Shown piece by piece: positions 8,178 to 16,830 of a stretch of 64,000 bases of DNA. A model generated the notes under the pieces. It was not told the origin of the DNA, did no database searches, and worked only from the letters and a program-made list of their open reading frames with translations. Numbering within the stretch: the first letter of the stretch is position 1; every line of letters starts with the position of its first letter. The DNA is taken from contig CANHQT010000007.1 of the NCBI GenBank assembly GCA_947463325.1, forward strand, positions 1 to 64,000, given 5' to 3'. The stretch comes from Sphingomonadaceae bacterium. Its GTDB lineage: Bacteria > Pseudomonadota > Alphaproteobacteria > Sphingomonadales > Sphingomonadaceae. Made by a program: the position numbers and the translations under genes.

Positions 8178-8933
8178 TCACCGCTCCAGCCGATAGTGGA
8201 CGCTGAGCGTTACGCTGTTTGAAACCTGACCCGGCTGGACCGGGGTAGGCGCGGCAACAGCATCCATCACCTCCATGCGCATCATAGGCATGGGCTGTGG
8301 CATGATCATGCCCTGCCCTTCGGTCAATGAGACTAGGCGAGCATGGGAATAGCCAGCGGCGCGGGCGTAGCGCGCAGCACGTTCACCCGCACGGCGCAAA
8401 GCGTTCTCGCGCGCGGTTTCCAAAACTGCATCGGGATTATCGAGGAAGAAGTGCGGGCCATCGATGTTGGTGCCGCCGGATTCCACCAGCGCATCAATGA
8501 GCGCGCCAAGCCGGCCGATGTCCGCCGTGGTCACGCGCACCTGGTTCGAGACCTGATAGCCGATCAGGCGCGGTGGCTGGCCCTGTTCCTGCGGGCGATA
8601 GTCATATTGCGGCGAGAGGCTGATGCCACTGGTCTGAATGTCGCGATCAGCAATGCCGCGCGCCTTCAACGCGCGAACCATCCGATCCATTGCCGCAGCA
8701 TTTTGGCGCATCGCCTCGACAGCCGTAGTCGCCGTTGTGGTGACGCCGGCACCGATGCTGGCGCGATCAGGCGCTGCGCGCACTTCCTCTGTGATCGAGA
8801 ACGCGATCAGCGGGGAATCGCGATCATCCATATGCTGCATAGCGTGAGGGACGGCGGGGACAGTCTGACCAGCGGCTGCAAAAGGCGCGGCGGCGATCGT
8901 TGAGGCGAGAAGCAGAGTCGGTATGCGCATCAT
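8178..8933 (-). CDS. SIMPL (DUF541) domain periplasmic protein
   Basis: A 251-residue exported protein. A signal peptide (about 1-22, ending AAAGQ) is followed by a full SIMPL/YggE-like domain with characteristic stretches IQTSGISLSPQY, GYQVSNQVRV and SNSVTLSVHY. Members of the family bind hydrophobic ligands or assist envelope stress tolerance, but no reaction is known. AAAGGA lies 4-7 bases before the paired ATGs at 8933 and 8930, supporting the start. The methionine-rich stretch MIMPQPMPMMRMEVM near residue 215 is unusual and could bind metal, which is inference only. The upstream 126 bp holds short repeats. Confidence 0.85.
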   Translation of the reverse strand: MMRIPTLLLASTIAAAPFAAAGQTVPAVPHAMQHMDDRDSPLIAFSITEEVRAAPDRASIGAGVTTTATTAVEAMRQNAAAMDRMVRALKARGIADRDIQTSGISLSPQYDYRPQEQGQPPRLIGYQVSNQVRVTTADIGRLGALIDALVESGGTNIDGPHFFLDNPDAVLETARENALRRAGERAARYARAAGYSHARLVSLTEGQGMIMPQPMPMMRMEVMDAVAAPTPVQPGQVSNSVTLSVHYRLER

Positions 8934-8947
8934 TTGATCCTTTAGTC

Positions 8948-8994
8948 GTCCGTTAATGGACGCAACGCATGACGTGGCGTTGCGGATGCAACGC
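8948..8994. repeat. two short inverted repeats upstream of the SIMPL gene
   Basis: CGCAACGC (8961-8968) and GCGTTGCG (8977-8984) form a perfect 8-bp inverted repeat with an 8-base loop, and a further GCAACGC copy follows at about 8988. Beside it lies an imperfect 14-base dyad, GTCC..TTAA..GGAC, at 8948-8961, only 15 bases before the SIMPL start. Together they could be an operator or an mRNA hairpin for the minus-strand gene. No known motif is matched. Confidence 0.4.
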
Positions 8995-9059
8995 GCATTA
9001 AAAGGATTAAGGCGGTGCGCCTGTCACGGCGCTGAACCTTTCATGCAGCAATGCGAAAG

Positions 9060-10043
9060 TCAGCGACCTGCGGGATCGAGCGGAACGATATCAAGAGCCG
9101 GCGGTGGCGCATCCTCAACAGACGGTTCGACGGTATCAGAGCCGGGCGCATCGGGCCCCTCGCCGCCCGGCGAGTCTTCGGCAATGCGCACCTGCATTTG
9201 GCGGATACCGCCGCCAGTATAGCGGAAATGCCAGGGCTCCGCTGCAATGCCTGCGGCATTGCCCGGCGGGAAGGACAAACGGAAGCCGAAACGGCCAGCG
9301 TTAGCCGCCAGCCAGCGCCCGACGCGGGTCTCGCCAAAGCAGGGTTCGACATGACAATCAGGCCGGTTCCTGTCCCCGAAATCGAGGCTGAGACCGGTGG
9401 CATGTTCAGAATAGCCCGGAGGAGCGACCCAATAGGCCTGCCCCGCATAGCCGCGCGTGGCAATCTTGCCCGGCGCGCAATAGAGCTGCGCCTGACGCGG
9501 CGGATCACGATGGCAGGACAGGCCGACAATGGCTGCGCCCAGCGCCGGATCCTCGGCACGCGCGGCGGCAAGCAGGGCGCGCAAAGGCTCAATCATCGAA
9601 CCATGGATGCGGGCACAGCCCCCAGCGCCGAAGCCCGGCGGCGGAGCGATCAGCGCTGCATCGGGCGCAGCCGGATTGCGGCGGTGGCCGAACAGGGTCG
9701 CAGGCGCACCGGCGAGGACGGACAGGTCACCCTGACATAGCTTTTGCGCGAAGGCTTCTTCGGAATTGGTGGGCTCGGGGAGATTATTTGCGACAGGCAC
9801 CTCTATTCCACCTGTAGTTCCGATGCCAGGGACAACGCCTTCGCCCCCTTCGCTCCAAGGCTCGCTGCCTTCGATGCCCGGCCAATCGGCGACAAAGCCG
9901 CGCGGTTTGAAGGCGAGCCAAAGCACGACCCCGGCAAACAGCGCGAGGACGAGGAGAGCGACAATCAATCCCTTGCGGGGCACAGCCAACCTTTGCGGAT
10001 TCTGAGGGTTAAGCGCTAATGATGCGCCAGCGAGCTGGCTCAT
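9060..10043 (-). CDS. M15 family D,D-carboxypeptidase, VanY-like
   Basis: A 327-residue protein with one N-terminal membrane anchor (about 25-46), a low-complexity linker and a C-terminal peptidase domain. The zinc ligands and catalytic residue of VanY/DD-peptidases are visible as SEHATGLSLD (His214, Asp221) and EPWHFRY (Glu269, His272). It should trim terminal D-alanine from peptidoglycan stem peptides in the periplasm. Six cysteines in the catalytic domain suggest disulfides. ATG at 10043 is preferred over a GTG six bases upstream, and AGGTGAGG directly precedes it. The C-terminal tail of about 40 residues after the domain is acidic and proline-rich. Confidence 0.87.
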   Translation of the reverse strand: MSQLAGASLALNPQNPQRLAVPRKGLIVALLVLALFAGVVLWLAFKPRGFVADWPGIEGSEPWSEGGEGVVPGIGTTGGIEVPVANNLPEPTNSEEAFAQKLCQGDLSVLAGAPATLFGHRRNPAAPDAALIAPPPGFGAGGCARIHGSMIEPLRALLAAARAEDPALGAAIVGLSCHRDPPRQAQLYCAPGKIATRGYAGQAYWVAPPGYSEHATGLSLDFGDRNRPDCHVEPCFGETRVGRWLAANAGRFGFRLSFPPGNAAGIAAEPWHFRYTGGGIRQMQVRIAEDSPGGEGPDAPGSDTVEPSVEDAPPPALDIVPLDPAGR

Positions 10044-10184
10044 CCTCACCTAGAAAGATTCATCGCATTGCGAAAGCAGGAGATTGCCCAATGGCTTGGG
10101 CATGAGGCAATCGAGTGCCAGTCACACGCCATACCAGCGGCCCATCCGGACAGCGCAAGCCGCGATGCCGTAGATGCCGTGCCC

Positions 10185-10213
10185 TTGCAATTTTTGCACT
10201 CCAAGCCCATAAA
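10185..10213 (+). promoter_or_regulatory. candidate sigma-70 promoter of cspA
   Basis: TTGCAA at 10185-10190 and CATAAA at 10208-10213 are separated by exactly 17 bases, inside the AT-richest part of the 290-bp gap between vanY and cspA. A start near 10220 would give a 5' leader of about 115 bases, a length typical of cold-shock mRNAs. The rest of the gap (10044-10184) shows no convincing gene. Confidence 0.45.
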
Positions 10214-10333
10214 CATGGAGCTACAGTCGCAATCGAACGGCATCGGGCGCTTTGCGGCACCTCTTCCTTCTCTCTGCAGCCGAAGCATCGTGCGCGTCAT
10301 TCCGACACGCATTTCAAGAAGGAAGTCTCTATC

Positions 10334-10546
10334 ATGAGCACCACCGGAACCGTCAAATTCTTCAATGCAGACAAGGGCTACGGCTTTATTGCTCCCGATG
10401 GCGGCGGCAATGACGCCTTTGTCCACATCTCCGCAGTCGAGCGCGCCGGCATGACCACGCTCCAGCAGGACCAGCGCGTTTCCTATGATCTGGAAGAAGA
10501 CCGTCGCGGCAAGATGTCCGCGGTCAACCTCCAGCACGCTGACTAA
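10334..10546 (+). CDS. cspA: cold-shock protein, CspA family
   Basis: A 70-residue single cold-shock domain. The RNA-binding motifs are KGYGFI (RNP1) and FVHIS (RNP2), and the opening GTVKFFNADKGYGF is canonical. It binds single-stranded RNA or DNA and acts as an RNA chaperone in cold or growth transitions. ATG at 10334 follows an AAGGAAG box by about 9 bases. A promoter-like pair at 10185-10213 predicts a leader of about 115 bases, consistent with post-transcriptional thermoregulation seen in the family. A strong terminator follows at 10558. Which csp paralogue this is cannot be decided. Confidence 0.96.
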   Translation: MSTTGTVKFFNADKGYGFIAPDGGGNDAFVHISAVERAGMTTLQQDQRVSYDLEEDRRGKMSAVNLQHAD

Positions 10547-10557
10547 CCATCAAACCC

Positions 10558-10589
10558 GGGGGCATGGCATCACGCCATGTCCCCTTTTT
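10558..10589 (+). terminator. intrinsic terminator after cspA
   Basis: GGGGGCATGGC (10558-10568) and GCCATGTCCCC (10574-10584) form an 11-bp stem with one G-T pair and a 5-base loop, followed by five T residues. It ends the cspA transcript and separates it from the small gene at 10611. Confidence 0.9.
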
Positions 10590-10610
10590 CTAGCTCCAAT
10601 GGAGGCAGGC

Positions 10611-10796
10611 ATGGCGCAACAGCCCAGCTATCGCGATCAGGCGGAAACCGCCCGGCTTGCTGCCGAGCGCGCCACCCTCGCCAATGTCAGGGACAATCAC
10701 CTGCGGGCAGCCGCCGCATGGACCGAACTGGCCGATCGTAAAGATCTTACCGACAAGCTCCGCGCCGAACGCGAGCGCATCACGCAAGAATCCTGA
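10611..10796 (+). CDS. conserved small charged protein (61 aa)
   Basis: A 61-residue, highly helical and charged protein (QAETARLAAERATLANVRDNHLRAAA and a basic/acidic tail) with no signal or membrane segment. GGAGG at 10601-10605 lies 5 bases before the ATG, a very good ribosome binding site, which argues that the gene is real despite its size. It lies between the cspA terminator and tRNA-Arg, so read-through from cspA past the terminator could co-express it. The pattern resembles small proteins seen in other sphingomonads, but I do not recognise a named family. Function is unknown. Confidence 0.7.
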   Translation: MAQQPSYRDQAETARLAAERATLANVRDNHLRAAAAWTELADRKDLTDKLRAERERITQES

Positions 10797-10831
10797 GCGC
10801 GTTGCGCCAGTCTATCACGATGATGGGAAAA

Positions 10832-10908
10832 TGGCGCACCCGAAAGGATTCGAACCTCTGACCCCCAGATTCGTAGTCTGGTGCTCTATCCAGCTGAGCT
10901 ACGGGTGC
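10832..10908 (-). tRNA. tRNA-Arg (anticodon ACG)
   Basis: The complementary strand forms a full cloverleaf. Acceptor GCACCCG pairs with CGGGTGC, the anticodon stem CCAGA/TCTGG has loop CTACGAA (anticodon ACG, wobble A expected to be inosine), and the T loop is TTCGAAT. CCA is encoded at 10834-10832. It reads the CGN arginine codons CGT, CGC and CGA. Confidence 0.96.
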
Positions 10909-10960
10909 GCGTTGGAGCGGCGCTGATAGGAGCGGCGGGCGGGCCGCGCAACCCCCTTTT

Positions 10961-11497
10961 TTACGATGCCGACGAAGCCCTGACGACGCCGCAGCGCGCC
11001 TGGCTACGGATTGGATCAACGGTGGCTGCCTCAGCCGGATCAGCGAGCAGTACGCGCTGCAGCACGATGCCCTTGGGCGCCTTGAGCCGCACCACCTCCA
11101 CCCCGGCAGGTACGGCCTGACCGGCGAGAGCGAGAACAACGCGCATCGGTTGGCCGGCCATCTGTTCGTCATTCTTGACGAACACGACATCGGTCCGGGC
11201 GTCGAACACGCTGATCGAGTTGTAGCGATCCGGCACCGGAACCGCCGTTACCTCCACCGGCCCTGCCGAAAGGTCGAACGGGCAGGTTGAATAAAGGAGA
11301 TCAGGGCTAGGCCGCACAACGAACTGGCGGCGGGCATCGACCGGTGGCGAGTGGGTGAAGACATTCCACGGTGACTGGGTGGTAATGCGCTGGGTGGCGA
11401 CCTCCATCAACGCATAGGGCGTGACTGACATGGCAAAAAACCATGAGCCGGCTGCACAGGCTGCACCGACAATGAGCGGAAGGATCCAGCGCGTCAT
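10961..11497 (-). CDS. membrane-anchored DUF1254-domain protein
   Basis: A 178-residue protein with one N-terminal hydrophobic helix (about 4-24) and an exported domain resembling the DUF1254 part of DUF1254/DUF1214 proteins (RYNSISVFDARTDVVFVKNDE). The ATG at 11497 overlaps the upstream DUF1214 stop by 4 bp (ATGA), which fixes the start over a GTG nine bases upstream. In many bacteria the two domains are fused in one long protein. Here they are two short anchored proteins in tandem. No biochemical role is established. An envelope location is inferred from the helix. Confidence 0.75.
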   Translation of the reverse strand: MTRWILPLIVGAACAAGSWFFAMSVTPYALMEVATQRITTQSPWNVFTHSPPVDARRQFVVRPSPDLLYSTCPFDLSAGPVEVTAVPVPDRYNSISVFDARTDVVFVKNDEQMAGQPMRVVLALAGQAVPAGVEVVRLKAPKGIVLQRVLLADPAEAATVDPIRSQARCGVVRASSAS

Positions 11498-12072
11498 GAG
11501 CGGCACTCCCCGCGAGTGATGGTGGGCAGACGTGCGGACCCCGGATCAGATGCGAGGCCTCCGCGCGGACGATAGGTGCGCAAGGTGAGGTCAAATTCAC
11601 CGTCAGTGGCGGTAGGGATCCAATTGCCCTCCTGCTCGCCGGGGGAGACAGTGAAGGTCCAATTGCCCGACGCATCCGGCGTGACAGCGGCACTGCCGAC
11701 AGAATGGCGGTTCCAGCGGTTGACGATCAGCCAGCCTTCCGGATCATAAAGGGTGATGCTCCACCAGCGTGCCTCCATTGGGCCGCCCGCAACCGTATAG
11801 CTGCATTTGCCCGAAAGCGGTTCACCCGCGCTGTCGGTGCGGGTGGTGAAATAGCGCGCTTCTTCCTTCGGGAGGGCGAGCAAGCCACGCAGCGCGACGA
11901 CGGCGCGGGTCTGAAGATCGGTATTCTCCGTGCCAATATCGCGGCCCGTGACCCAAGGGCCGATTGTGATATCCGCCCCCATCCCCGAACTGCGGATCTG
12001 CCAGATGGCGACGCCTGCACCGACTGCGAGGCCAGCGAGGACGATGCCCAGCCATTTGAAAAACGTGCGCAT
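11494..12072 (-). CDS. membrane-anchored DUF1214-domain protein
   Basis: A 192-residue protein with one N-terminal helix (about 5-25) and a DUF1214 domain. Typical stretches are YTVAGGPMEARWWSITLYDPEGWLI-like text around residues 92-118 and a C-terminal FDLTLRTYRPR. It pairs with the DUF1254 gene by a 4-bp overlap, so the two are almost certainly made together. Upstream lies ppdK, 77 bp away on the same strand, but a functional tie is not evident. A GGGGAGGGG stretch 9 or more bases upstream supports the ATG at 12072. Confidence 0.8.
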   Translation of the reverse strand: MRTFFKWLGIVLAGLAVGAGVAIWQIRSSGMGADITIGPWVTGRDIGTENTDLQTRAVVALRGLLALPKEEARYFTTRTDSAGEPLSGKCSYTVAGGPMEARWWSITLYDPEGWLIVNRWNRHSVGSAAVTPDASGNWTFTVSPGEQEGNWIPTATDGEFDLTLRTYRPRGGLASDPGSARLPTITRGECRS

Positions 12073-12149
12073 GGGTTAAGCGCCCCTCCCCTTTATCTTT
12101 CCCAAGGCATCAAAACAGAAAGCCCGTGCTTCGGCAAGGTCGGTATGGT

Positions 12150-14807
12150 TCAACCCCTTAGCGCCGCCTGCGCTGCCGCAAGGCGCGCGATGGGAACACG
12201 GTAAGGCGATGCACTGACATAATCGAGCGCCTGCGCTTCGCAGAAGGCGATGCTGGCCGGATCGCCGCCATGTTCGCCGCAGATGCCGAGTTTGAGGCCA
12301 TCGCGCGCCGCCCTGCCCCGCTCCGCCGCGAGCGCAATGAGTTGGCCCACACCTGCCACATCGAGGCTGACGAAGGGGTCGGCCGCAAAAATGCCCTTGT
12401 CGACATAAGTGGTGAGGAAGCGCGCGGCATCATCCCGGCTGATGCCGATGGTGGTTTGCGTCAGATCATTGGTGCCGAAGGAGAAGAATTCGACCGAACC
12501 CGCAATCTCTCCTGCCATCAGTGCGGCGCGCGGCAGCTCAATCATCGTCCCCACGAGATAGTCGACGCGCAGACCCTTTTCAGCGAACACCGCCTCTGCC
12601 GTGCGGTCGACCACTGCCTTCATGAGATCAAGCTCGGCGCGGGTGGCGACGAGCGGGATCATCACTTCGGGGATCGGCGGCTCGCCACTGCTCGCGGCAA
12701 CATCACAGGCGGCCTCGAAGATAGCGCGAGCCTGCATTTCATATATTTCCGGGAAGGTGACACCCAGCCGGCAACCGCGATGGCCGAGCATCGGATTGAA
12801 TTCATGCAATTCGCTCGCCCGCCGCTTGAGCACGTCGATGGCGACACCGGCAGCCTCAGCAACCTCAGCGAAATCCTCCTCACGGTGGGGAAGGAATTCA
12901 TGCAGGGGCGGATCAAGCAGGCGGATGGTGACCGGCAGGCCGACCATGATCGCGAAAATCTCCGCAAAGTCGGAGCGCTGTTCGGGCAGCAGACGGTCGA
13001 GCGCGGCGCGGCGGCCGGTTTCATCCTCGGCGAGGATCATCTGGCGCACGGCTGTGATGCGATTGGCATCAAAGAACATATGCTCGGTACGGCACAGGCC
13101 GATCCCTTCAGCCCCGAACTGACGCGCGACGCGGCAATCCTGCGGGGTTTCGGCATTGGTGCGCACCCGCATACGGCGTGCGGCATCGGCCCATTCCATC
13201 AGCGTGCCAAAGTCGCCGACCAGCTCGGGTTCGACGGTCGCCACACGGCCGGCCATGACCTCTCCCGCTGACCCGTCAATCGTCACAATGTCGCCTTCGC
13301 GCAGCGTGCGCCCTTCGGTGCGCAGCACGCGCGCGGCTGTATCGATGGAAATGCCACCTGCGCCTGACACGCAAGGACGCCCCATGCCCCGCGCGACGAC
13401 GGCGGCGTGGCTGGTCATGCCGCCACGCGCAGTCAGAATGCCGCGCGCCGCATGCATGCCGTGAATATCCTCCGGGCTGGTTTCGATGCGGACGAGGATG
13501 ACATCATCACCCTCCGCCGCACGCCTTTCCGCAGCATCAGCATCAAACACGATCGCGCCCGAGGCAGCGCCAGGCGAGGCGGGAAGGCCACGGGCAATCA
13601 CATCGCGCGGCGCCTTTGGGTCGAGCGTCGGGTGAAGCAGTTGGTCGAGCGCGCCGGGATCAATGCGCAGCACCGCTTCTTCGCGGCTGATCAGCCCTTC
13701 GTCGACCATCTCCACCGCGATACGCAGCGCGGCGCGCGCCGTCCGCTTGCCGCTGCGGGTCTGCAGCATCCACAGCTGGCCGCGCTCCACGGTGAATTCG
13801 ATGTCCTGCATGTCCCGATAATGACGTTCGAGGATGTCGAACACACGGCCCAACTCACCAAAGGCGTCGGGCATCGCCTCTTCCATGCTGAGCGGTTTGG
13901 CGCGCGCTTCTTCCCGCGCGGCCTTCGTCAGATATTGCGGGGTCCGGATGCCGGCGACGACATCTTCGCCCTGCGCATTGACCAGCCATTCGCCATACCA
14001 GGCGCGCTCTCCAGTCGAAGGGTTGCGGGTGAAAGCGACGCCGGTCGCCGAGGTATCACCCATGTTCCCAAACACCATCGCCTGCACATTGACGGCGGTA
14101 CCCCATTCGGACGGAATGGCGTTGAGCCGGCGATAGACCTTTGCCCGGTCACTCTCCCAACTTTCGAACACCGCACCGATCGCGCCCCACAGCTGGTCAT
14201 GCACATCCTGCGGGAAGGGACGGCCGAGCCCCTCTGCGACAATGTTCTTGTATTCGGCGACCAACGCCTGCCAATCCTCGGCCAGCATCTCGGTATCGAG
14301 GAAATAGCCGCGGTCTTCCTTGGCGACCTCCAGCGCTTCTTCGAAAGCATGATGATCGAGGCCGAGCACCACGTCCGAATACATCTGGATGAAGCGGCGA
14401 TAGCTGTCCCATGCAAAGCGCGCATCGCCCGAGGTGGTGGCCAGCCCCTGGACCGTCGCGTCGTTGAGGCCGAGGTTGAGGACGGTGTCCATCATCCCCG
14501 GCATCGAAGCCCGCGCGCCCGATCGGACAGAAACAAGCAGCGGATCGGCGGCATCGCCAAAACGGCGGCCGGTCACCCCCTCGATATGCGCGATACCGGC
14601 GGCAACCTCGGCATCAAGACCAGCGGGATAGGCGCTTCCATTGGCGTAGAAGGCAGTGCAGACCTCTGTCGTCAGCGTGAAGCCGGGCGGCACGGGCAGG
14701 CCGATCGAGGCCATCTCCGCAAGGTTCGCGCCCTTGCCGCCAAGCAGGTCCTTTGACCGTTCTGTGGTGGTGGCGGCGCCGCCGAACAGGTGCACGTGAC
14801 GGGTCAT
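12150..14807 (-). CDS. ppdK: pyruvate, phosphate dikinase
   Basis: An 885-residue cytosolic enzyme interconverting pyruvate, ATP and phosphate with PEP, AMP and pyrophosphate. The N-terminal ATP-grasp domain (LLGGKGANLAEM), the phosphohistidine swivelling domain (GGMTSHAAVVARGMGRPCVSG, His467) and the C-terminal TIM barrel with catalytic Cys843 in GICGEHGGDP are all present. Length is typical of bacterial and plant PPDK. ATG at 14807 has AAAAAGG about 6 bases upstream. It follows glyS by 28 bp, a neighbourhood seen in several alphaproteobacteria. With PEP carboxykinase at 62402 it gives two routes to PEP in this window. Confidence 0.97.
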   Translation of the reverse strand: MTRHVHLFGGAATTTERSKDLLGGKGANLAEMASIGLPVPPGFTLTTEVCTAFYANGSAYPAGLDAEVAAGIAHIEGVTGRRFGDAADPLLVSVRSGARASMPGMMDTVLNLGLNDATVQGLATTSGDARFAWDSYRRFIQMYSDVVLGLDHHAFEEALEVAKEDRGYFLDTEMLAEDWQALVAEYKNIVAEGLGRPFPQDVHDQLWGAIGAVFESWESDRAKVYRRLNAIPSEWGTAVNVQAMVFGNMGDTSATGVAFTRNPSTGERAWYGEWLVNAQGEDVVAGIRTPQYLTKAAREEARAKPLSMEEAMPDAFGELGRVFDILERHYRDMQDIEFTVERGQLWMLQTRSGKRTARAALRIAVEMVDEGLISREEAVLRIDPGALDQLLHPTLDPKAPRDVIARGLPASPGAASGAIVFDADAAERRAAEGDDVILVRIETSPEDIHGMHAARGILTARGGMTSHAAVVARGMGRPCVSGAGGISIDTAARVLRTEGRTLREGDIVTIDGSAGEVMAGRVATVEPELVGDFGTLMEWADAARRMRVRTNAETPQDCRVARQFGAEGIGLCRTEHMFFDANRITAVRQMILAEDETGRRAALDRLLPEQRSDFAEIFAIMVGLPVTIRLLDPPLHEFLPHREEDFAEVAEAAGVAIDVLKRRASELHEFNPMLGHRGCRLGVTFPEIYEMQARAIFEAACDVAASSGEPPIPEVMIPLVATRAELDLMKAVVDRTAEAVFAEKGLRVDYLVGTMIELPRAALMAGEIAGSVEFFSFGTNDLTQTTIGISRDDAARFLTTYVDKGIFAADPFVSLDVAGVGQLIALAAERGRAARDGLKLGICGEHGGDPASIAFCEAQALDYVSASPYRVPIARLAAAQAALRG

Positions 14808-14835
14808 GGCAAGCCTTTTTGGAGAGTGGGTCGGT

Positions 14836-16830
14836 CTAACCCTCGATCTTCGAGAAATCCGCGACGGCGTGGCAGGCGTCACGGAAGCGGGAGAGGAGCG
14901 AGAGGCGGAAGGCGCGGATCGCGGGGTCGGGATCGTTGACCATCACGCCATCAAAGAAGGCATCGATCGGCGCGCGCAGCGAGGCAAGCGCAATCATCGC
15001 GGCAGTGAAATCCTCCGCGCCGACGGCCGCGCGAGCGGCAGGCTCGGCGGTATCGAGGGCGGCGAGCAGTGCGGCCTCTTCTGGCGACGGCCCTTGCAGC
15101 GGCTCTGTCCCATCAGCATCCGACTGCTTGAGGATGTTCGCGGCGCGCTTGTAGCCAGCGAGCAGATTGGCGCCGTCGCCGGTCTCCATGAACGCCTGCA
15201 GCGCCTTCACCCGCGCGAGCAGGCGAACAACAAGGTTTTCGGCGCCTGCCCCGACTACCGCTTCGATAAGGTCGTGGCTGATACCTGCTTCGCGCTGTTG
15301 AACCTTTAACCGGTCAACGATGAAATCCCATTGCCCGTGCGCGTCACCAATCGGATAGCGCACATTGTTGGTCGTCATGAGCGCAATAATGCCCAGCCCC
15401 GCCCTCCGTAGAGCGAACGGATCTTTAGACCCGGTCGGTTGCATGTCGACACCGAAGAAGCTGTGGAAGGTATCCAGTTTGTCAGCGAGCGACACCGCCA
15501 CCGTGACCGGCGCGGTGGGGACATCATCGCCCTGCCCGACCGGCTTGTAGTGATCGCGGATCGCGTCGGCGACCGCATCGGGCTCGCCCTGTGCGCGGGC
15601 GTAGTAGCCACCCATGATGCCCTGAAGCTCGGGGAACTCGCCGACCATGCCAGTGACAAGATCGGCCTTGGCAAGGCGGGCCGCGCGTTCAGCCTGGTCG
15701 GGATCGCCCTTGACGATACCTTCTTCGACCAGCCAGCGGGCGAGCTTTGCTAACCGTTCCACCTTGTCGGCGACGGTGCCGAGCTTCTCATGGAAGGTGA
15801 TGCGGTCGAGCTTTTTCGCCTGATCGTCGAGCGCGACCTTGAGGTCCTGTTCCCAGAAGAATTTGGCGTCGGAGAGGCGGGCCGCCAGCACCTTTTCATT
15901 GCCCGCGACGATCGCTGCGCCGCCATCATTGGCGACGATGTTGGCGGTGCAGACGAAGGCGTTGGCGAGCTTGCCCGCGCTGTCATGACAGACAAAATAT
16001 TTCTGGTTCACGCGCGCGGTCAGCTGGATCACCTCCTGCGGCACCGCGAGGTAGGCGGGGTCGAAGCGGCCGAGCATCGGCACCGGCCATTCGGTAAGGC
16101 CGGCATTTTCTGCGACCAGCCCTTCATCCTCGACTAGGGTGAGGCCCGCCGCACTCGCCGCGGCGCGCGCGCCATCGCGGATGATGGCGCAACGTTCGGA
16201 GAAATGGACGATGACATGCGCGACGCGCAGCGTTTCGACATAGGCGCCCGCGTTGGCGATCTCAACCGGACCGCTGCTGTGGAAGCGGTGCCCCATGGTG
16301 GTGCGGCCGCTGACAATCCCGTCAACCTCGCACGGCACGACCTGGTCACCGAGCAGCGCGACAATGCCCTGCAGCGGGCGCACCCAGCGCAGGCTCTCGG
16401 TCGAGATGGAGGCCGCACCCCAGCGCTGCGATTTCGGCCAAGGAAAGGCGCGAATGATGGCGGGGATCGCTTCGGCGAGGACATCAGCCGTCTTGCGGCC
16501 GGGCTTATCGACAACCGCGAAATAAACGCCGTCGCTCTCGACCAGCTGATCCTGTGTGAGGCCGACCTTGCGCAGGAAACCTTCCATCGCCTGCGGCGGC
16601 GCGCCGACCTTCGGCCCCTTGGTTTCTTCCGAGACCGCTGCGGTTTCGAGCGGCAGACCGGTGGCGATCAGCGCGAGGCGGCGCGGCGTGGCGAATGTCT
16701 CGACACTCGCAGCGGCGAGACCGGCCTTGGCCAGCGCGTCAGCGAACAGGCGGGCGAGATCCTCCTTCGCCTTGGCTTGCATGCGCGCGGGGATTTCCTC
16801 GGAGCGGAGTTCGAGCAGGAAGTCGGTCAT
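14836..16830 (-). CDS. glyS: glycyl-tRNA synthetase beta subunit
   Basis: A 664-residue beta chain of the bacterial alpha2beta2 glycyl-tRNA synthetase. The opening FLLELRSEEIPARMQ and the internal EFPELQGIMGGYYA are family signatures, and the C-terminal third contains the anticodon-binding-like region. It charges tRNA-Gly together with GlyQ. Two tandem ATGs (16833 and 16830) overlap the glyQ stop. The second gives the family-typical first residues MTDFLLEL, so I use it. Coupled translation keeps the subunits equimolar. Confidence 0.96.
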   Translation of the reverse strand: MTDFLLELRSEEIPARMQAKAKEDLARLFADALAKAGLAAASVETFATPRRLALIATGLPLETAAVSEETKGPKVGAPPQAMEGFLRKVGLTQDQLVESDGVYFAVVDKPGRKTADVLAEAIPAIIRAFPWPKSQRWGAASISTESLRWVRPLQGIVALLGDQVVPCEVDGIVSGRTTMGHRFHSSGPVEIANAGAYVETLRVAHVIVHFSERCAIIRDGARAAASAAGLTLVEDEGLVAENAGLTEWPVPMLGRFDPAYLAVPQEVIQLTARVNQKYFVCHDSAGKLANAFVCTANIVANDGGAAIVAGNEKVLAARLSDAKFFWEQDLKVALDDQAKKLDRITFHEKLGTVADKVERLAKLARWLVEEGIVKGDPDQAERAARLAKADLVTGMVGEFPELQGIMGGYYARAQGEPDAVADAIRDHYKPVGQGDDVPTAPVTVAVSLADKLDTFHSFFGVDMQPTGSKDPFALRRAGLGIIALMTTNNVRYPIGDAHGQWDFIVDRLKVQQREAGISHDLIEAVVGAGAENLVVRLLARVKALQAFMETGDGANLLAGYKRAANILKQSDADGTEPLQGPSPEEAALLAALDTAEPAARAAVGAEDFTAAMIALASLRAPIDAFFDGVMVNDPDPAIRAFRLSLLSRFRDACHAVADFSKIEG

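Noticed and set aside
10068-10337. 89-codon frame in the cspA leader
   Set aside because: Starts without a ribosome binding site, overlaps the predicted promoter and cspA start, and has no protein-like pattern.
13407-14756. 449-codon frame opposite ppdK
   Set aside because: Shadow of the PPDK gene without recognisable features.
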